Shown here: positions 27,920 to 35,956 of the stretch, in pieces
How positions within the stretch are numbered: the stretch's first letter is position 1
Layout of the letters: every line of letters begins with the position of its first letter
From: Fibrobacter sp.
GTDB taxonomy: Bacteria; Fibrobacterota; Fibrobacteria; Fibrobacterales; Fibrobacteraceae
Assembly: GCA_024398815.1 (NCBI GenBank)
Contig: JAKSIL010000016.1
Coordinates: 1 to 64,000 of the forward strand
Direction of reading: 5' to 3'
Length of the DNA stretch: 64,000 bases
Notes under the pieces: generated by a model
Told to the model about the DNA's origin: nothing
Databases searched by the model: none
Seen by the model: only the letters and a program-made list of their open reading frames with translations
Made by a program: the position numbers and the translations under genes

Positions 27920-29167
27920 GTGGAAAATGTAGTCGTCACAGGAATGGGCTGCGTTTCGTCTTTAGGGAATTTCCCGGACGAACTTTGGCGGAACTTGCTT
28001 TTGGGCAAGTCCGGTGTAGGCCCGATAAAGCGCTTTGACGCCAGTTCCTTTACATCGCAGATTGCGGGCGAGGTTCGTGACTTTCCTCCCAGTGAATTTT
28101 GCTCCAAGCGCGACCAGGCGCGTTTTTCTCGCTACGTAAATTACGGCATTTTTGCGGCCCAGCAGGCCGTTCGCAATGCAGGGATTTTCCCTGCGAACGA
28201 AGATCCTAGCCGTTGCGGAGTCGTGATAGGCTCCAGTATTGGCGGCATGGGGCATTATTACGATGCTTCCGTGACTCTTTCGACTCGCGGCCCGCACAGA
28301 GTTTCTCCGTTTTTCATCCCGATGTCCATCGTGAACATGGCTTCGGGCGAAGTTTGCAATCGACTGGGTTGGATGGGGCCGAGCTACACGGTGGTTTCGG
28401 CCTGCGCGAGTTCCAACCATTCCATTGCGAGTGCGTTTGACCAGATTCGCCTGGGTCGCGCCGACGTGATGCTTGCAGGCGGTGCCGACGAGACTGTGAA
28501 TCCGCTTGGACTTTCTGGCTTCACCAGCATGCATGCAGTGAGCAAGCGGAACGATTCGCCCGAGACGGCGTCGCGCCCCTTCGACGCGGATCGCGACGGT
28601 TTCGTCATGGGCGAAGGGGCGGCCGTGCTTGTCCTCGAAAGTGAATCGCACGCACGAGCACGGGGAGCTAAGGTGCTAGCGCGTATTGCAGGAGTCGGCC
28701 TTAGCTCCGACGCCTACCACATTTCAGCGCCAAGGCCCGATGGTCAAGGCATCATGCTTGCCATGCAATCCGCCTTGAAGGATTCCGGAATTTCTGCGAA
28801 GGACGTCGGCTACATCAACGCCCACGGCACGTCGACTCCGCTTGGCGATCTTGCGGAATGCCGAGCCATTGAAAAAGTCTTTGGCGTTGCAAACGCCGTG
28901 CCTTGCGCCTCGAATCTCAAAATCAATTCCACGAAGTCCATGCTGGGTCATTGTCTGGGGGCTGCCGGTGCGCTCGAGGCCATCGCCACGATTTTTTCTT
29001 TGCAAAATCAGAAACTCCATGCCACAAGAAACGTCTTTAACCAGGATCCGGAAATCCATTTGGACGTATGCGCCGAAGGCCCTTGCAGCCACAGTTTCGA
29101 TTATGCCTTGAGTAACAGTTTCGGCTTTGGCGGCCAGAATTGCGTCGTTGTCTTTGCGAGGAGTTAG
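27920..29167 (+). CDS. fabF: Beta-ketoacyl-ACP synthase (FabF/FabB type)
   Basis: Condenses acyl-ACP with malonyl-ACP in fatty-acid elongation. The 415 residues carry the complete Cys-His-His triad: C162 in SACASSNHS, H302 in NAHGTSTPLGD and H344 in LGHCLGAAGA. The start is GTG; no ATG lies near the conserved beginning VVVTGMGCVSSLG. It is separate from the lipid cluster at 35.7-41.1 kb, which holds a second, different ketosynthase. It could equally be a specialised KS; the FabF label rests on overall resemblance. Confidence 0.88.
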   Translation: MENVVVTGMGCVSSLGNFPDELWRNLLLGKSGVGPIKRFDASSFTSQIAGEVRDFPPSEFCSKRDQARFSRYVNYGIFAAQQAVRNAGIFPANEDPSRCGVVIGSSIGGMGHYYDASVTLSTRGPHRVSPFFIPMSIVNMASGEVCNRLGWMGPSYTVVSACASSNHSIASAFDQIRLGRADVMLAGGADETVNPLGLSGFTSMHAVSKRNDSPETASRPFDADRDGFVMGEGAAVLVLESESHARARGAKVLARIAGVGLSSDAYHISAPRPDGQGIMLAMQSALKDSGISAKDVGYINAHGTSTPLGDLAECRAIEKVFGVANAVPCASNLKINSTKSMLGHCLGAAGALEAIATIFSLQNQKLHATRNVFNQDPEIHLDVCAEGPCSHSFDYALSNSFGFGGQNCVVVFARS

Positions 29168-29174
29168 GTTGTCT

Positions 29175-29201
29175 GGGGGCAGGTTTCAGGTGTTAGGTAA
29201 A
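29175..29201. repeat. Heptamer run providing the next gene's leader
   Basis: GGGGGCA, GGTTTCA, GGTGTTA and GGTAAA(A) in 7-base register, the reverse-complement sense of the CCTGAAA runs elsewhere. The last AGG lies five bases before the start codon of the DUF2279-like gene and may act as its ribosome site. Confidence 0.5.
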
Positions 29202-30140
29202 ATGAAAAAAAATCATAGTTCGTTGCTCATAGTTCGCTGCTTGTTGTTATTGTTGCTTTTGACGGTCAGTTCCTTTGCCGCTCCTTACGACCCGTACACT
29301 TGGCGCGATTCCACTTGGGATTACCGCAGCGAAGATTCCACCGACATTGCCGCAAATGTTTCAGTTCCGAAAGTTGCTGGAGTCGCGTCCCTTACCTTGA
29401 TTGCCTATGGTGCTGCCTACTGGCTCGTTTTTGAAAAGGGCTGGTGGGACGACGACCGCAGTCATTTCCATTTCGAAAACGATTTTGACTACGCTCTCAA
29501 TTTGGATAAATTCGGCCATTTTGCAGCCGGCGTCATATTGGGTGAAAGTTTCTACGAAGGTTATCGCTGGGCGGGCACGAGCGAATTCCAGGCCTACCTT
29601 TTCGCCGGTCTTTCGGCCATGATGACTCATGTGGCCATCGATGTGAAGGACGGCTATTCGCCGGAATGGGGCTTCAGCATTTTTGACGTACTTAGCGGAA
29701 CTTTGGGCGGGTTTTTGCCCATGGCCGAACGCTATATTCCCGTTTTCAAGTATGTGGACCTCAAATGGAGTTACTGGATTAACACCAAGGCATATTATCG
29801 TCAGAGCGAAACGGGAATTTTCACAGACGATTATTGCAATCAGACTTTCTGGGCTTCGTTCAAGCCATACCGGCTGCTTCCGAATGCCGCCCGCCAGTAT
29901 TATCCGAGTTGGCTTGCCGTTGCCGCAGGCTTAAGCATCGACGAAAAGGTGTTTACCAGGGAACCGCATCCCCGTCGTGAAGTCTACATCGCCCTGGACT
30001 ACGACTTGGAGGCTTTCCGTCCCCAGAGCCGCATGGCAAGAACCATCATCAAGTATTTGAACTACTTCAAACTCCCGGCGCCTGCCATTCAAGTCTATCC
30101 GGAATTCAACTGGTTCCTGCTGTATCCTATTAAATTTTAA
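29202..30140 (+). CDS. DUF2279-like secreted or membrane protein
   Basis: A 312-residue protein with a strong N-terminal hydrophobic signal (LIVRCLLLLLLLTVSSFAA). It contains LDKFGHFAAGVILGESFYEGYRWAG and THVAIDVKDGYSPEWGFSIFD, the conserved H/D-rich region of DUF2279 (YfiM-like predicted periplasmic proteins). The role of that family is unknown. ATG 29202 is chosen over the upstream ORF start because it begins the signal peptide and follows an AGG. It follows fabF after 34 bases. Confidence 0.78.
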   Translation: MKKNHSSLLIVRCLLLLLLLTVSSFAAPYDPYTWRDSTWDYRSEDSTDIAANVSVPKVAGVASLTLIAYGAAYWLVFEKGWWDDDRSHFHFENDFDYALNLDKFGHFAAGVILGESFYEGYRWAGTSEFQAYLFAGLSAMMTHVAIDVKDGYSPEWGFSIFDVLSGTLGGFLPMAERYIPVFKYVDLKWSYWINTKAYYRQSETGIFTDDYCNQTFWASFKPYRLLPNAARQYYPSWLAVAAGLSIDEKVFTREPHPRREVYIALDYDLEAFRPQSRMARTIIKYLNYFKLPAPAIQVYPEFNWFLLYPIKF

Positions 30141-30203
30141 TTTGTTTGATAAATTGTAAATAAACTGTTTTATGCTTTGAAGCTTGACGAGACCTTTGTT
30201 AAA

Positions 30204-30995
30204 ATGAATGAAATTAAAAATTTTCTTTCCGTTGCCGAAAATTTGGCCCGCAAGGCAGGTGACCTTTGCCTTGAACTTCAGAAGAATCTTGGAAGCGTCA
30301 AGTACAAGTCCGCAAAGGATGTGGTGACCATCGCCGATGTCTCCAGCGAAAAACTCATCGTGGACGGCTTGCGTGCAGCTTTTCCGACGCATTCCATCCG
30401 CACTGAAGAGGCGGGCGTTATCGAAGGCGAAGACCCGCGCTATCGTTGGATCATCGATCCGGTCGACGGTACCGTGAATTTCAGTCGCGGCATTCCGCTT
30501 TGGGGAATTTCGATAGCTCTCCATTTTGAGGGCAAGCCTCTTGTGGCGTGCGTGAATCTTCCGAAGTTAGGCGAACTTTACACTGCGGCTCGTGGGCGAG
30601 GAACTTTTATGAATGGAAATCCCGTCCATGTGAGTGATGAATCCAATCCGATGCACGCTATCGTGAGTAACGGTGATTTCAACGTGGGCGACGCCACGAA
30701 AATCAATGCTTGCAATTCCCGCAATTTCGCTCGCGAGGCTGAAACTTTCGAGCGTGTCAAGTGCCTCGGTTCCGCTGTCATTGAAGGTTGCTTTACCGCT
30801 TGCGGTCGCATAGATTGTTTTGTGATGACCATGAGCTATCCGTGGGACATCGCGGCCATCGCACTTCTCGTCGAAGAAGCGGGCGGAAAGTCGACGCATA
30901 TCGATGGCTCTCCTATGCAGTTCGTGGATGCCGAGCAGGTCATTTTCTCGAACGGCCTTCTGCACGAGACTCTCGTACGTACCGTAGGCATCTAA
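30204..30995 (+). CDS. Inositol-monophosphatase family phosphatase
   Basis: A Mg2+-dependent phosphatase of the IMPase/SuhB/FBPase fold, about 263 residues. Metal-binding motifs are EEAGVIEGEDPRYRWIIDPVDGTVNF (with EE and DPVDGT visible) and WDIAAIALLVEEAGG near the C-terminus. The substrate could be inositol phosphate, histidinol phosphate or another sugar phosphate; the sequence does not decide. ATG 30204 is chosen; a TTG at 30177 would add nine residues but has no better ribosome site. Confidence 0.88.
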   Translation: MNEIKNFLSVAENLARKAGDLCLELQKNLGSVKYKSAKDVVTIADVSSEKLIVDGLRAAFPTHSIRTEEAGVIEGEDPRYRWIIDPVDGTVNFSRGIPLWGISIALHFEGKPLVACVNLPKLGELYTAARGRGTFMNGNPVHVSDESNPMHAIVSNGDFNVGDATKINACNSRNFAREAETFERVKCLGSAVIEGCFTACGRIDCFVMTMSYPWDIAAIALLVEEAGGKSTHIDGSPMQFVDAEQVIFSNGLLHETLVRTVGI

Positions 30996-31051
30996 AAAGA
31001 ACTTTTTTGACAAAAAATCCACGTTTTCTGCGTAAGTAAACAATCTTTTCG

Positions 31052-31080
31052 TTAACAAAACGGGCTCAATATTTTATATT
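31052..31080 (+). promoter_or_regulatory. Promoter of the GH9 cellulase gene
   Basis: TTAACA (31052-31057), 17-base spacer, TATATT (31075-31080). Predicted leader about 37 bases, containing AGGAG before the ATG. It resembles the tRNA and lexA promoters. Confidence 0.65.
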
Positions 31081-31123
31081 GTTCCCTAGCAGGTGGTGGG
31101 ATAAAACTTTTATTACAGGAGCT

Positions 31124-32965
31124 ATGGTGAACTGCAAACATCTTTTTGCAACTCTTTTAACTTTTGGAATGGCTGCCGAATGCTTTGCCGCGTTGAGTGT
31201 CGATGACTATGTCGAAGCGGCCTGGATGACCACCCGTTTCTACGGTGCTCAGCGCTCCGGTCAGGGCCCGAACTGGATTCTCCAGGAAACGAATCACCCG
31301 ACGAGCTTTACCAAAGACAGCTACAACGGAAAGGATGTTTCCGGTGGCTGGTTTGACTGCGGCGACCACGTGATGTACGGTCAGTCCCAGGGCTATGCCT
31401 CGTATGTGCTCGCTTTGGCCTACGCCGAATTTACCGAAGGTTTTTACGACCTCTACACGGGCGACTATTCCGACTACAAGTCCAGCAAGGACTACTCCAG
31501 CAAGGGCGGCAAGCCCAACCAGGTCCGTGACTTGCTCGAAGAACTTCGCTATGAGGCCGATTTCTGGGTGAAGGCTGCCATCAGTTCCAGTAATTTCGTT
31601 ACGGTCAAGGGCGACGGAAACGCCGACCACCAGAAGTGGGTGACTGCCGGCATGATGAGCACGCTTGGCTCCGGCGAAGGTGGCGAACCACGCTACGTTA
31701 AAGGCGATGCTGACGACGCTTACACTCCGGGCATGGCTGCCGCTATGCTTGCCGTGATGGCCCGTGTCGATCCCATCCAAGAAAACAAGACGAAGTATTT
31801 GAATGCCGCAAAGACTGCGTATTCCTACTCCAAGAACCACAAGGGCGTTACGAACTCCAGCGGCTTCTATGAAAGTAGCTGGTGGCAGGACCGTTGGCAG
31901 GATGGCCCGTTCCTTGCCGCCATGGAACTGTACCGCACCACCAAGGAAGAAACCTACAAGTCCGAGGCCTCTACCTGGTTCCAGAAAATCAATTTCGAAC
32001 AGGGCAATGGAACTCCGTTCGCCTATTCCAACGCCATTCCCCTTTCCGTATTGATGGGCGAATTCGTGCTTGACCTCGAACCCGAGCGCGGTTCCCAGAA
32101 AACGACTTCCGCATACTTGAACTACGTGTTCAAGAGAAAGCGCGATGCCGAAGAAAAGTACTTCAGCCTTTCCACCGATCAGAACTTCCCCGTGCGCACA
32201 CCGTCGGGTGGAGCCTTCCTCTACGGCCTCTATGCGAAGTTCAAGGGCGATTCCGTTTCTTATGCCTTGGCCGATACGCTCGTGGAACAGAACATCAACT
32301 TCCTTCTCGGCGACAACAAGAACAAGAAGTCCTACGTGGTCGGCTATACTCGCAATGGAGCCAAGGCTCCCGATAGGCCGCATCATCGCGGTTACTACGG
32401 CAACGAAGACCCCGGTCGCGAAATTTCCGGTGCTCCGCAGCCGCCCGAAAGGAACAAGTACCTCGGCGGCATGATTGCCGGTAATTTCAAGAGTGGAAGC
32501 CATGACGGAAACCAGTCCAACTGGCAGGTGAACGAAGTCTGCGTCGACATGAACGCTCCTCTGGTGGGTGCCCTTGGCTACATCTTGAGCCGCAAGGCCC
32601 CGAAGACCAATTCCGACCTCGGAATCCCCGAAGAGAAAAAGGAAGAGACCAAGGATACCGTTTCTACGGATACTCTTTCCCGTGACTCGCTTGCTGCCGA
32701 CACTTCCAAGAAGGATTCGTCCGACGCCATCCACGCCATGGCTACGGCCTCTAGCCTCAAGCTTTTCCAGCAGGGCAGTAAAATTACTTTGATGAACGGC
32801 TGCTCCGCCTTCAAGGTGCAGGTGTTCGACCTCAAGGGCAACATGGTGCAGCAGTTCTCCAGCGAAAATGGAATGCTCTCCTTTGACTTGAAGGGCAAGG
32901 GAGTCATGCAGATTCGCGTGACTTCGAATGGATACCGCAAGGTGTTCAAGGTCAAGTCGCTGTAG
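31124..32965 (+). CDS. Secreted GH9 cellulase with sorting-type C-terminus
   Basis: Endo-acting (or processive) beta-1,4-glucanase that inverts configuration. The 613-residue precursor has a signal peptide ending near ECFAA (about 22). The GH9 (alpha/alpha)6 barrel runs from about 25 to 490. It contains D78 and D81 in WFDCGDH (catalytic base pair), the substrate His in PHHRGYYG, and catalytic acid E471 in NEVCVDMNAP. No N-terminal Ig-like or CBM3 domain is visible. A Ser/Thr/Asp-rich linker (about 495-540) leads to a C-terminal domain (VQVFDLKGNMVQQF...GVMQIRVTSNGYRKVFKV) like that of the giant protein, suggesting type IX-like export or surface attachment. ATG 31124 is chosen because AGGAG precedes it. 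Confidence 0.95.
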   Translation: MVNCKHLFATLLTFGMAAECFAALSVDDYVEAAWMTTRFYGAQRSGQGPNWILQETNHPTSFTKDSYNGKDVSGGWFDCGDHVMYGQSQGYASYVLALAYAEFTEGFYDLYTGDYSDYKSSKDYSSKGGKPNQVRDLLEELRYEADFWVKAAISSSNFVTVKGDGNADHQKWVTAGMMSTLGSGEGGEPRYVKGDADDAYTPGMAAAMLAVMARVDPIQENKTKYLNAAKTAYSYSKNHKGVTNSSGFYESSWWQDRWQDGPFLAAMELYRTTKEETYKSEASTWFQKINFEQGNGTPFAYSNAIPLSVLMGEFVLDLEPERGSQKTTSAYLNYVFKRKRDAEEKYFSLSTDQNFPVRTPSGGAFLYGLYAKFKGDSVSYALADTLVEQNINFLLGDNKNKKSYVVGYTRNGAKAPDRPHHRGYYGNEDPGREISGAPQPPERNKYLGGMIAGNFKSGSHDGNQSNWQVNEVCVDMNAPLVGALGYILSRKAPKTNSDLGIPEEKKEETKDTVSTDTLSRDSLAADTSKKDSSDAIHAMATASSLKLFQQGSKITLMNGCSAFKVQVFDLKGNMVQQFSSENGMLSFDLKGKGVMQIRVTSNGYRKVFKVKSL

Positions 32966-32972
32966 AAGTTTC

Positions 32973-33012
32973 AAAACGCCTCCTTTCTCGATGAAAGGGG
33001 GCGTTTTTTTTA
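32973..33012. terminator. Terminator between the convergent GH9 and carboxyltransferase genes
   Basis: AAAACGCC-TCCTTTC pairs with GAAAGGG-GGCGTTTT around TCGAT, with a T8 tract on the plus side. The symmetrical A/T flanks could serve both strands. Confidence 0.8.
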
Positions 33013-33036
33013 TGATTTTGTTGTAAATGTTTTTCT

Positions 33037-34584
33037 TTACAGCGGTATGTTCCCGTGCTTTTTCCAAAGGCGGGCTTTTTTCTTGTTTTTGAGGTACTCG
33101 AACGCCGTGGCGAGGCGGTCGCGCACGGTGTCCGGCGCAATGACTTCGTCGATGTAGCCGTTTTCGGCGGCGATGTAAGGGTTCAGGTACTTCTTTTCGT
33201 ATTCCGCGATAAGTTTGCTGCGTAAAGCGCCAGCCTCTTCTGGGCTTGCCGCCTTGATTTCCTTGCGGTGGAGGATGTCCACGGCACCTTCGGCGCCCAT
33301 CACGGCGAGCTGCGCAATCGGCAGGGCGAACACGTAGTCGGCGCCCAGGTTCTTGCTGTTCATGGCGATGTATGCGCCACCGTAGGCCTTGCGCAAGATC
33401 AATGTCACGCGCGGAACGGTTGCTTCGGCGTAGGCGTACAAAAGCTTTGCGCCGTGGCGGATGATGCCGTTGTGTTCCTGCTTGGTGCCGGGCATGTAGC
33501 CGGGCACGTCTTCAAGCGTGAGTATAGGGATGTTGAAGCAGTCGCAGAAACGCACGAAACGGCTCGCCTTGTCGCTTGCGTCCACGTCCAAGGAACCTGC
33601 GAGAACCTTCGGCTGGTTTGCGACGATGCCAATTACGCTTCCGTCGAGGCGGATGAAACCGATGACGACATTCTTTGCGAATTCCGGCTGGATTTCAAGG
33701 AAGGAATTCTTGTCGGCGAAGCAGTTGATGACGTCGCGGATGTCGTAGGCCTTCTTGAAGTTGTCCGGGACGATTTCCTCGATTTTCTTGGAATCGTCGA
33801 TAGGCTTTGTGGCGATGTCGCTGGGCTTTTCGACATTGCTCTGGGGCAGGTACTTCAAAAGTTCACGGACGCTTTCAAGGCATTCCTTGTCGTCTTTACG
33901 GACAAAGTGTGCAACGCCCGATTTCGTGGAGTGGATTCCCGCACCGCCAAGCTGTTCCGGCGTTACGACTTCTGCGGTAACTGCTTTCACGACGCCCGGG
34001 CCCGTGATGAACATCTGGCTTGCCTTTTCGGTCATGAAGATGAAGTCGGTGATGGCGGGGGAGTAGCAGGCTCCGCCGGCGCATGGGCCGAGAATCACGG
34101 AAATCTGCGGGATGATGCCCGAAGCGAGCGTGTTGCGGGTGAAAATGCCGCTGTAGCCGTCGAGGGAGCAAACGCCTTCTTCGATTCGGGCTCCGCCGCC
34201 GTCGTTGATGCTCACGAAGGGCGCCATGGATTGGAGGGCGAGGTCCATCACCTGGCAAATTTTCTTCGCATGTGCGGAACCGAGCGAACCTCCGCTCACT
34301 GTGAAGTCCTGGGAGGCGGCGTAAACGGTCTTGCCGTTCACCTTGCCGTAGCCTGTCACCACGCCGTCGCCGAAGATTCTCTTGGATTCGGGAAGGTCGA
34401 TGCTCTGGCTTTTGCGGAGAGCTCCGATTTCGCGGAATGTGCCTTTGTCAAAAAGGATTTCAAGGCGTTCGCGGGCTGTGAGCTTTCCTTGGGCGTGCTG
34501 TTTTTCTATGCGCGCGGCGCCGCCGCCGACCCTGGCCTTGCTGTTGTATTCGTTCAGTGATTCCAAATAAGTTTTTTCCCACAT
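33037..34584 (-). CDS. Biotin-dependent acyl-CoA carboxyltransferase subunit
   Basis: A 515-residue crotonase-fold carboxyltransferase of the PccB/MmdA family. It moves CO2 between carboxybiotin and an acyl-CoA, as in propionyl-CoA carboxylase or methylmalonyl-CoA decarboxylase. Visible features: GKLTARERLEILFDKG, GGGARIEEG, GGACYSPAITDF, EDVPGYMPGTKQE, AYGGAYIAMNSK and the closing KKHGNIPL. The biotin carrier and membrane or carboxylase partners are not here. It follows fabD after only 13 bases, so the substrate might be acetyl- or propionyl-CoA for lipid synthesis rather than energy metabolism; that is inference. Confidence 0.92.
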   Translation of the reverse strand: MWEKTYLESLNEYNSKARVGGGAARIEKQHAQGKLTARERLEILFDKGTFREIGALRKSQSIDLPESKRIFGDGVVTGYGKVNGKTVYAASQDFTVSGGSLGSAHAKKICQVMDLALQSMAPFVSINDGGGARIEEGVCSLDGYSGIFTRNTLASGIIPQISVILGPCAGGACYSPAITDFIFMTEKASQMFITGPGVVKAVTAEVVTPEQLGGAGIHSTKSGVAHFVRKDDKECLESVRELLKYLPQSNVEKPSDIATKPIDDSKKIEEIVPDNFKKAYDIRDVINCFADKNSFLEIQPEFAKNVVIGFIRLDGSVIGIVANQPKVLAGSLDVDASDKASRFVRFCDCFNIPILTLEDVPGYMPGTKQEHNGIIRHGAKLLYAYAEATVPRVTLILRKAYGGAYIAMNSKNLGADYVFALPIAQLAVMGAEGAVDILHRKEIKAASPEEAGALRSKLIAEYEKKYLNPYIAAENGYIDEVIAPDTVRDRLATAFEYLKNKKKARLWKKHGNIPL

Positions 34585-34597
34585 GGAGCGGCCTCTT

Positions 34598-35461
34598 TTA
34601 TCCTATGGATTTTTGAATTCTCTTGATAAGCTTTGTAAGCACGTTTCCCGGTCCGAGTTCCTGGAATTCGTTTGCTCCGTCATGAATCATGTTCTGTACG
34701 GTCTGTGTCCAGCGCACGGGCGAGGTCAGCTGCGAAAGCAGGTTCGCCTTGATTTCTGCGGGGTCCGTGTGCGGCTTTGCGTCTACGTTCTGGTAGACGG
34801 GGCAAATCGGAGTCTTGAATTCTGTGCTTTCGATGGCCTTTGCAAGTTCTGCGCGCGCGCTTTCCATAAGCGGAGAGTGGAATGCCCCGCCGACGGCTAA
34901 GGCTACGACGCCTTTCACTTTGCCTTGAAGGTATTCGCCGACCTTTGTAACACCTTCCGCAGTTCCTGAAATCACCACCTGGCCGGGGCTGTTGTAGTTC
35001 GCCGGTACGACAGTCGCCTCTTTCACCGAAGCGCAGGCTTCTTCGACGAGCTCGTCTGCACCACCGATGACGGCGGCCATGGTGCCAGGATTCTGTTCGC
35101 AGGCCGTCTGCATGGCAAATGCGCGCTTTGCGACAAGCTTCAGTGCCGCTTCGAATTCAATGCTCCTTGCAGCGGTCAATGCCGAGAATTCGCCGAGGGA
35201 GTGCCCTGCGACCATGTCCGGCTTGAATTCGTCGCCCATGGCTTTCGCCATCGCCACCGAAAGCAAAAAGACCGCCGGCTGCGTCACCTTAGTTTGTTTT
35301 AAATCCTCTTCGGTACCGTTGAACATGATGTCGCAAATATCGAATCCAAGAACGTCGTTTGCCTTGAGGAACATCTCCTTGACGCTAGTATTGCTTTCAA
35401 ATAAATCTTTTCCCATTCCGGGGAACTGGGAACCTTGACCGGGGAATACGAATGACTTCAT
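34598..35461 (-). CDS. fabD: Malonyl-CoA:ACP transacylase
   Basis: Transfers malonyl groups from CoA to ACP to feed chain elongation. The 287 residues open with FVFPGQGSQFPGMG, contain GHSLGEFSAL with the nucleophilic Ser, and have the catalytic His in AFHSPLM. It is divergent from the ACP gene at 35687, so both halves of the lipid locus can be controlled from one spacer. It starts the fabD-carboxyltransferase operon. The length is typical. Confidence 0.95.
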   Translation of the reverse strand: MKSFVFPGQGSQFPGMGKDLFESNTSVKEMFLKANDVLGFDICDIMFNGTEEDLKQTKVTQPAVFLLSVAMAKAMGDEFKPDMVAGHSLGEFSALTAARSIEFEAALKLVAKRAFAMQTACEQNPGTMAAVIGGADELVEEACASVKEATVVPANYNSPGQVVISGTAEGVTKVGEYLQGKVKGVVALAVGGAFHSPLMESARAELAKAIESTEFKTPICPVYQNVDAKPHTDPAEIKANLLSQLTSPVRWTQTVQNMIHDGANEFQELGPGNVLTKLIKRIQKSIG

Positions 35462-35652
35462 GTTTGACCTTCTCTAATAAACACCACAAATGTAGCAAAA
35501 TGTCACTTTTTTTATAGTTTTTTTTAAAAAAAAGGACGGATTTCTTTTTGTTAGTTCGTGGATTTGTTTTTGGGTTCATTTTATCGCCCAAAAAGGTTTT
35601 TTTGTCGCTTTTATGTGGAAAGAAGGGCAAAAAGATTAAAAAAATTTTCTAT

Positions 35653-35676
35653 TATTGGTTCAAAATTTAACCAATA
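35653..35676. promoter_or_regulatory. Palindrome in front of the ACP gene, candidate operator
   Basis: TATTGGTT and AACCAATA form perfect 8-bp arms around CAAAATTT, ten bases before the ACP start codon. TATTAT at 35650-35655 is a possible -10, so a bound dimer would cover the transcription start. GAGG follows immediately as the ribosome site. Confidence 0.45.
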
Positions 35677-35686
35677 AGAGGAAACA

Positions 35687-35926
35687 ATGGAAGAAGTAAA
35701 AAATAAGCTCAAGGAATTCTTTATGTCCGATCTCGGCGTTGACGGCAGCGTGCTCAATTTTGACACCGCTCTCTTCGGTGATGAAATTGGCCTTGATTCC
35801 GTGGACTCCCTCGAAATCATTTCCTTCGTCGACGACACCTTCGGTGTTTCCATGACCGGTGTGGACAAGGAAAACTTCCAGAGCATCGATACCATCGCTG
35901 CTTTCATCGAAAAGAACAAGGCTTAA
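35687..35926 (+). CDS. Acyl carrier protein
   Basis: A 79-residue acidic ACP. The phosphopantetheine Ser is S38 in LDSVDSLE; the helix-rich pattern and length fit the family. AGAGGAAACA precedes the ATG. DSV replaces the usual DSL, which is seen in specialised ACPs as well as housekeeping ones. It leads the cluster of fused ketosynthase, ketoreductase, dehydratase and acyltransferases and is probably the carrier for that line. Confidence 0.92.
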   Translation: MEEVKNKLKEFFMSDLGVDGSVLNFDTALFGDEIGLDSVDSLEIISFVDDTFGVSMTGVDKENFQSIDTIAAFIEKNKA

Positions 35927-35956
35927 TCAAGCTTTTCATAATTTTCTGGATTACTC

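Noticed and set aside
27841..28107. Longer start for orn (268 residues)
   Set aside because: The extension crosses the fabF promoter and start; homology begins at 27840.
31157..33067. 636-codon minus-strand frame across the GH9 gene
   Set aside because: The GH9 reading has full catalytic motifs, signal and promoter; the antisense frame is a shadow of codon bias.
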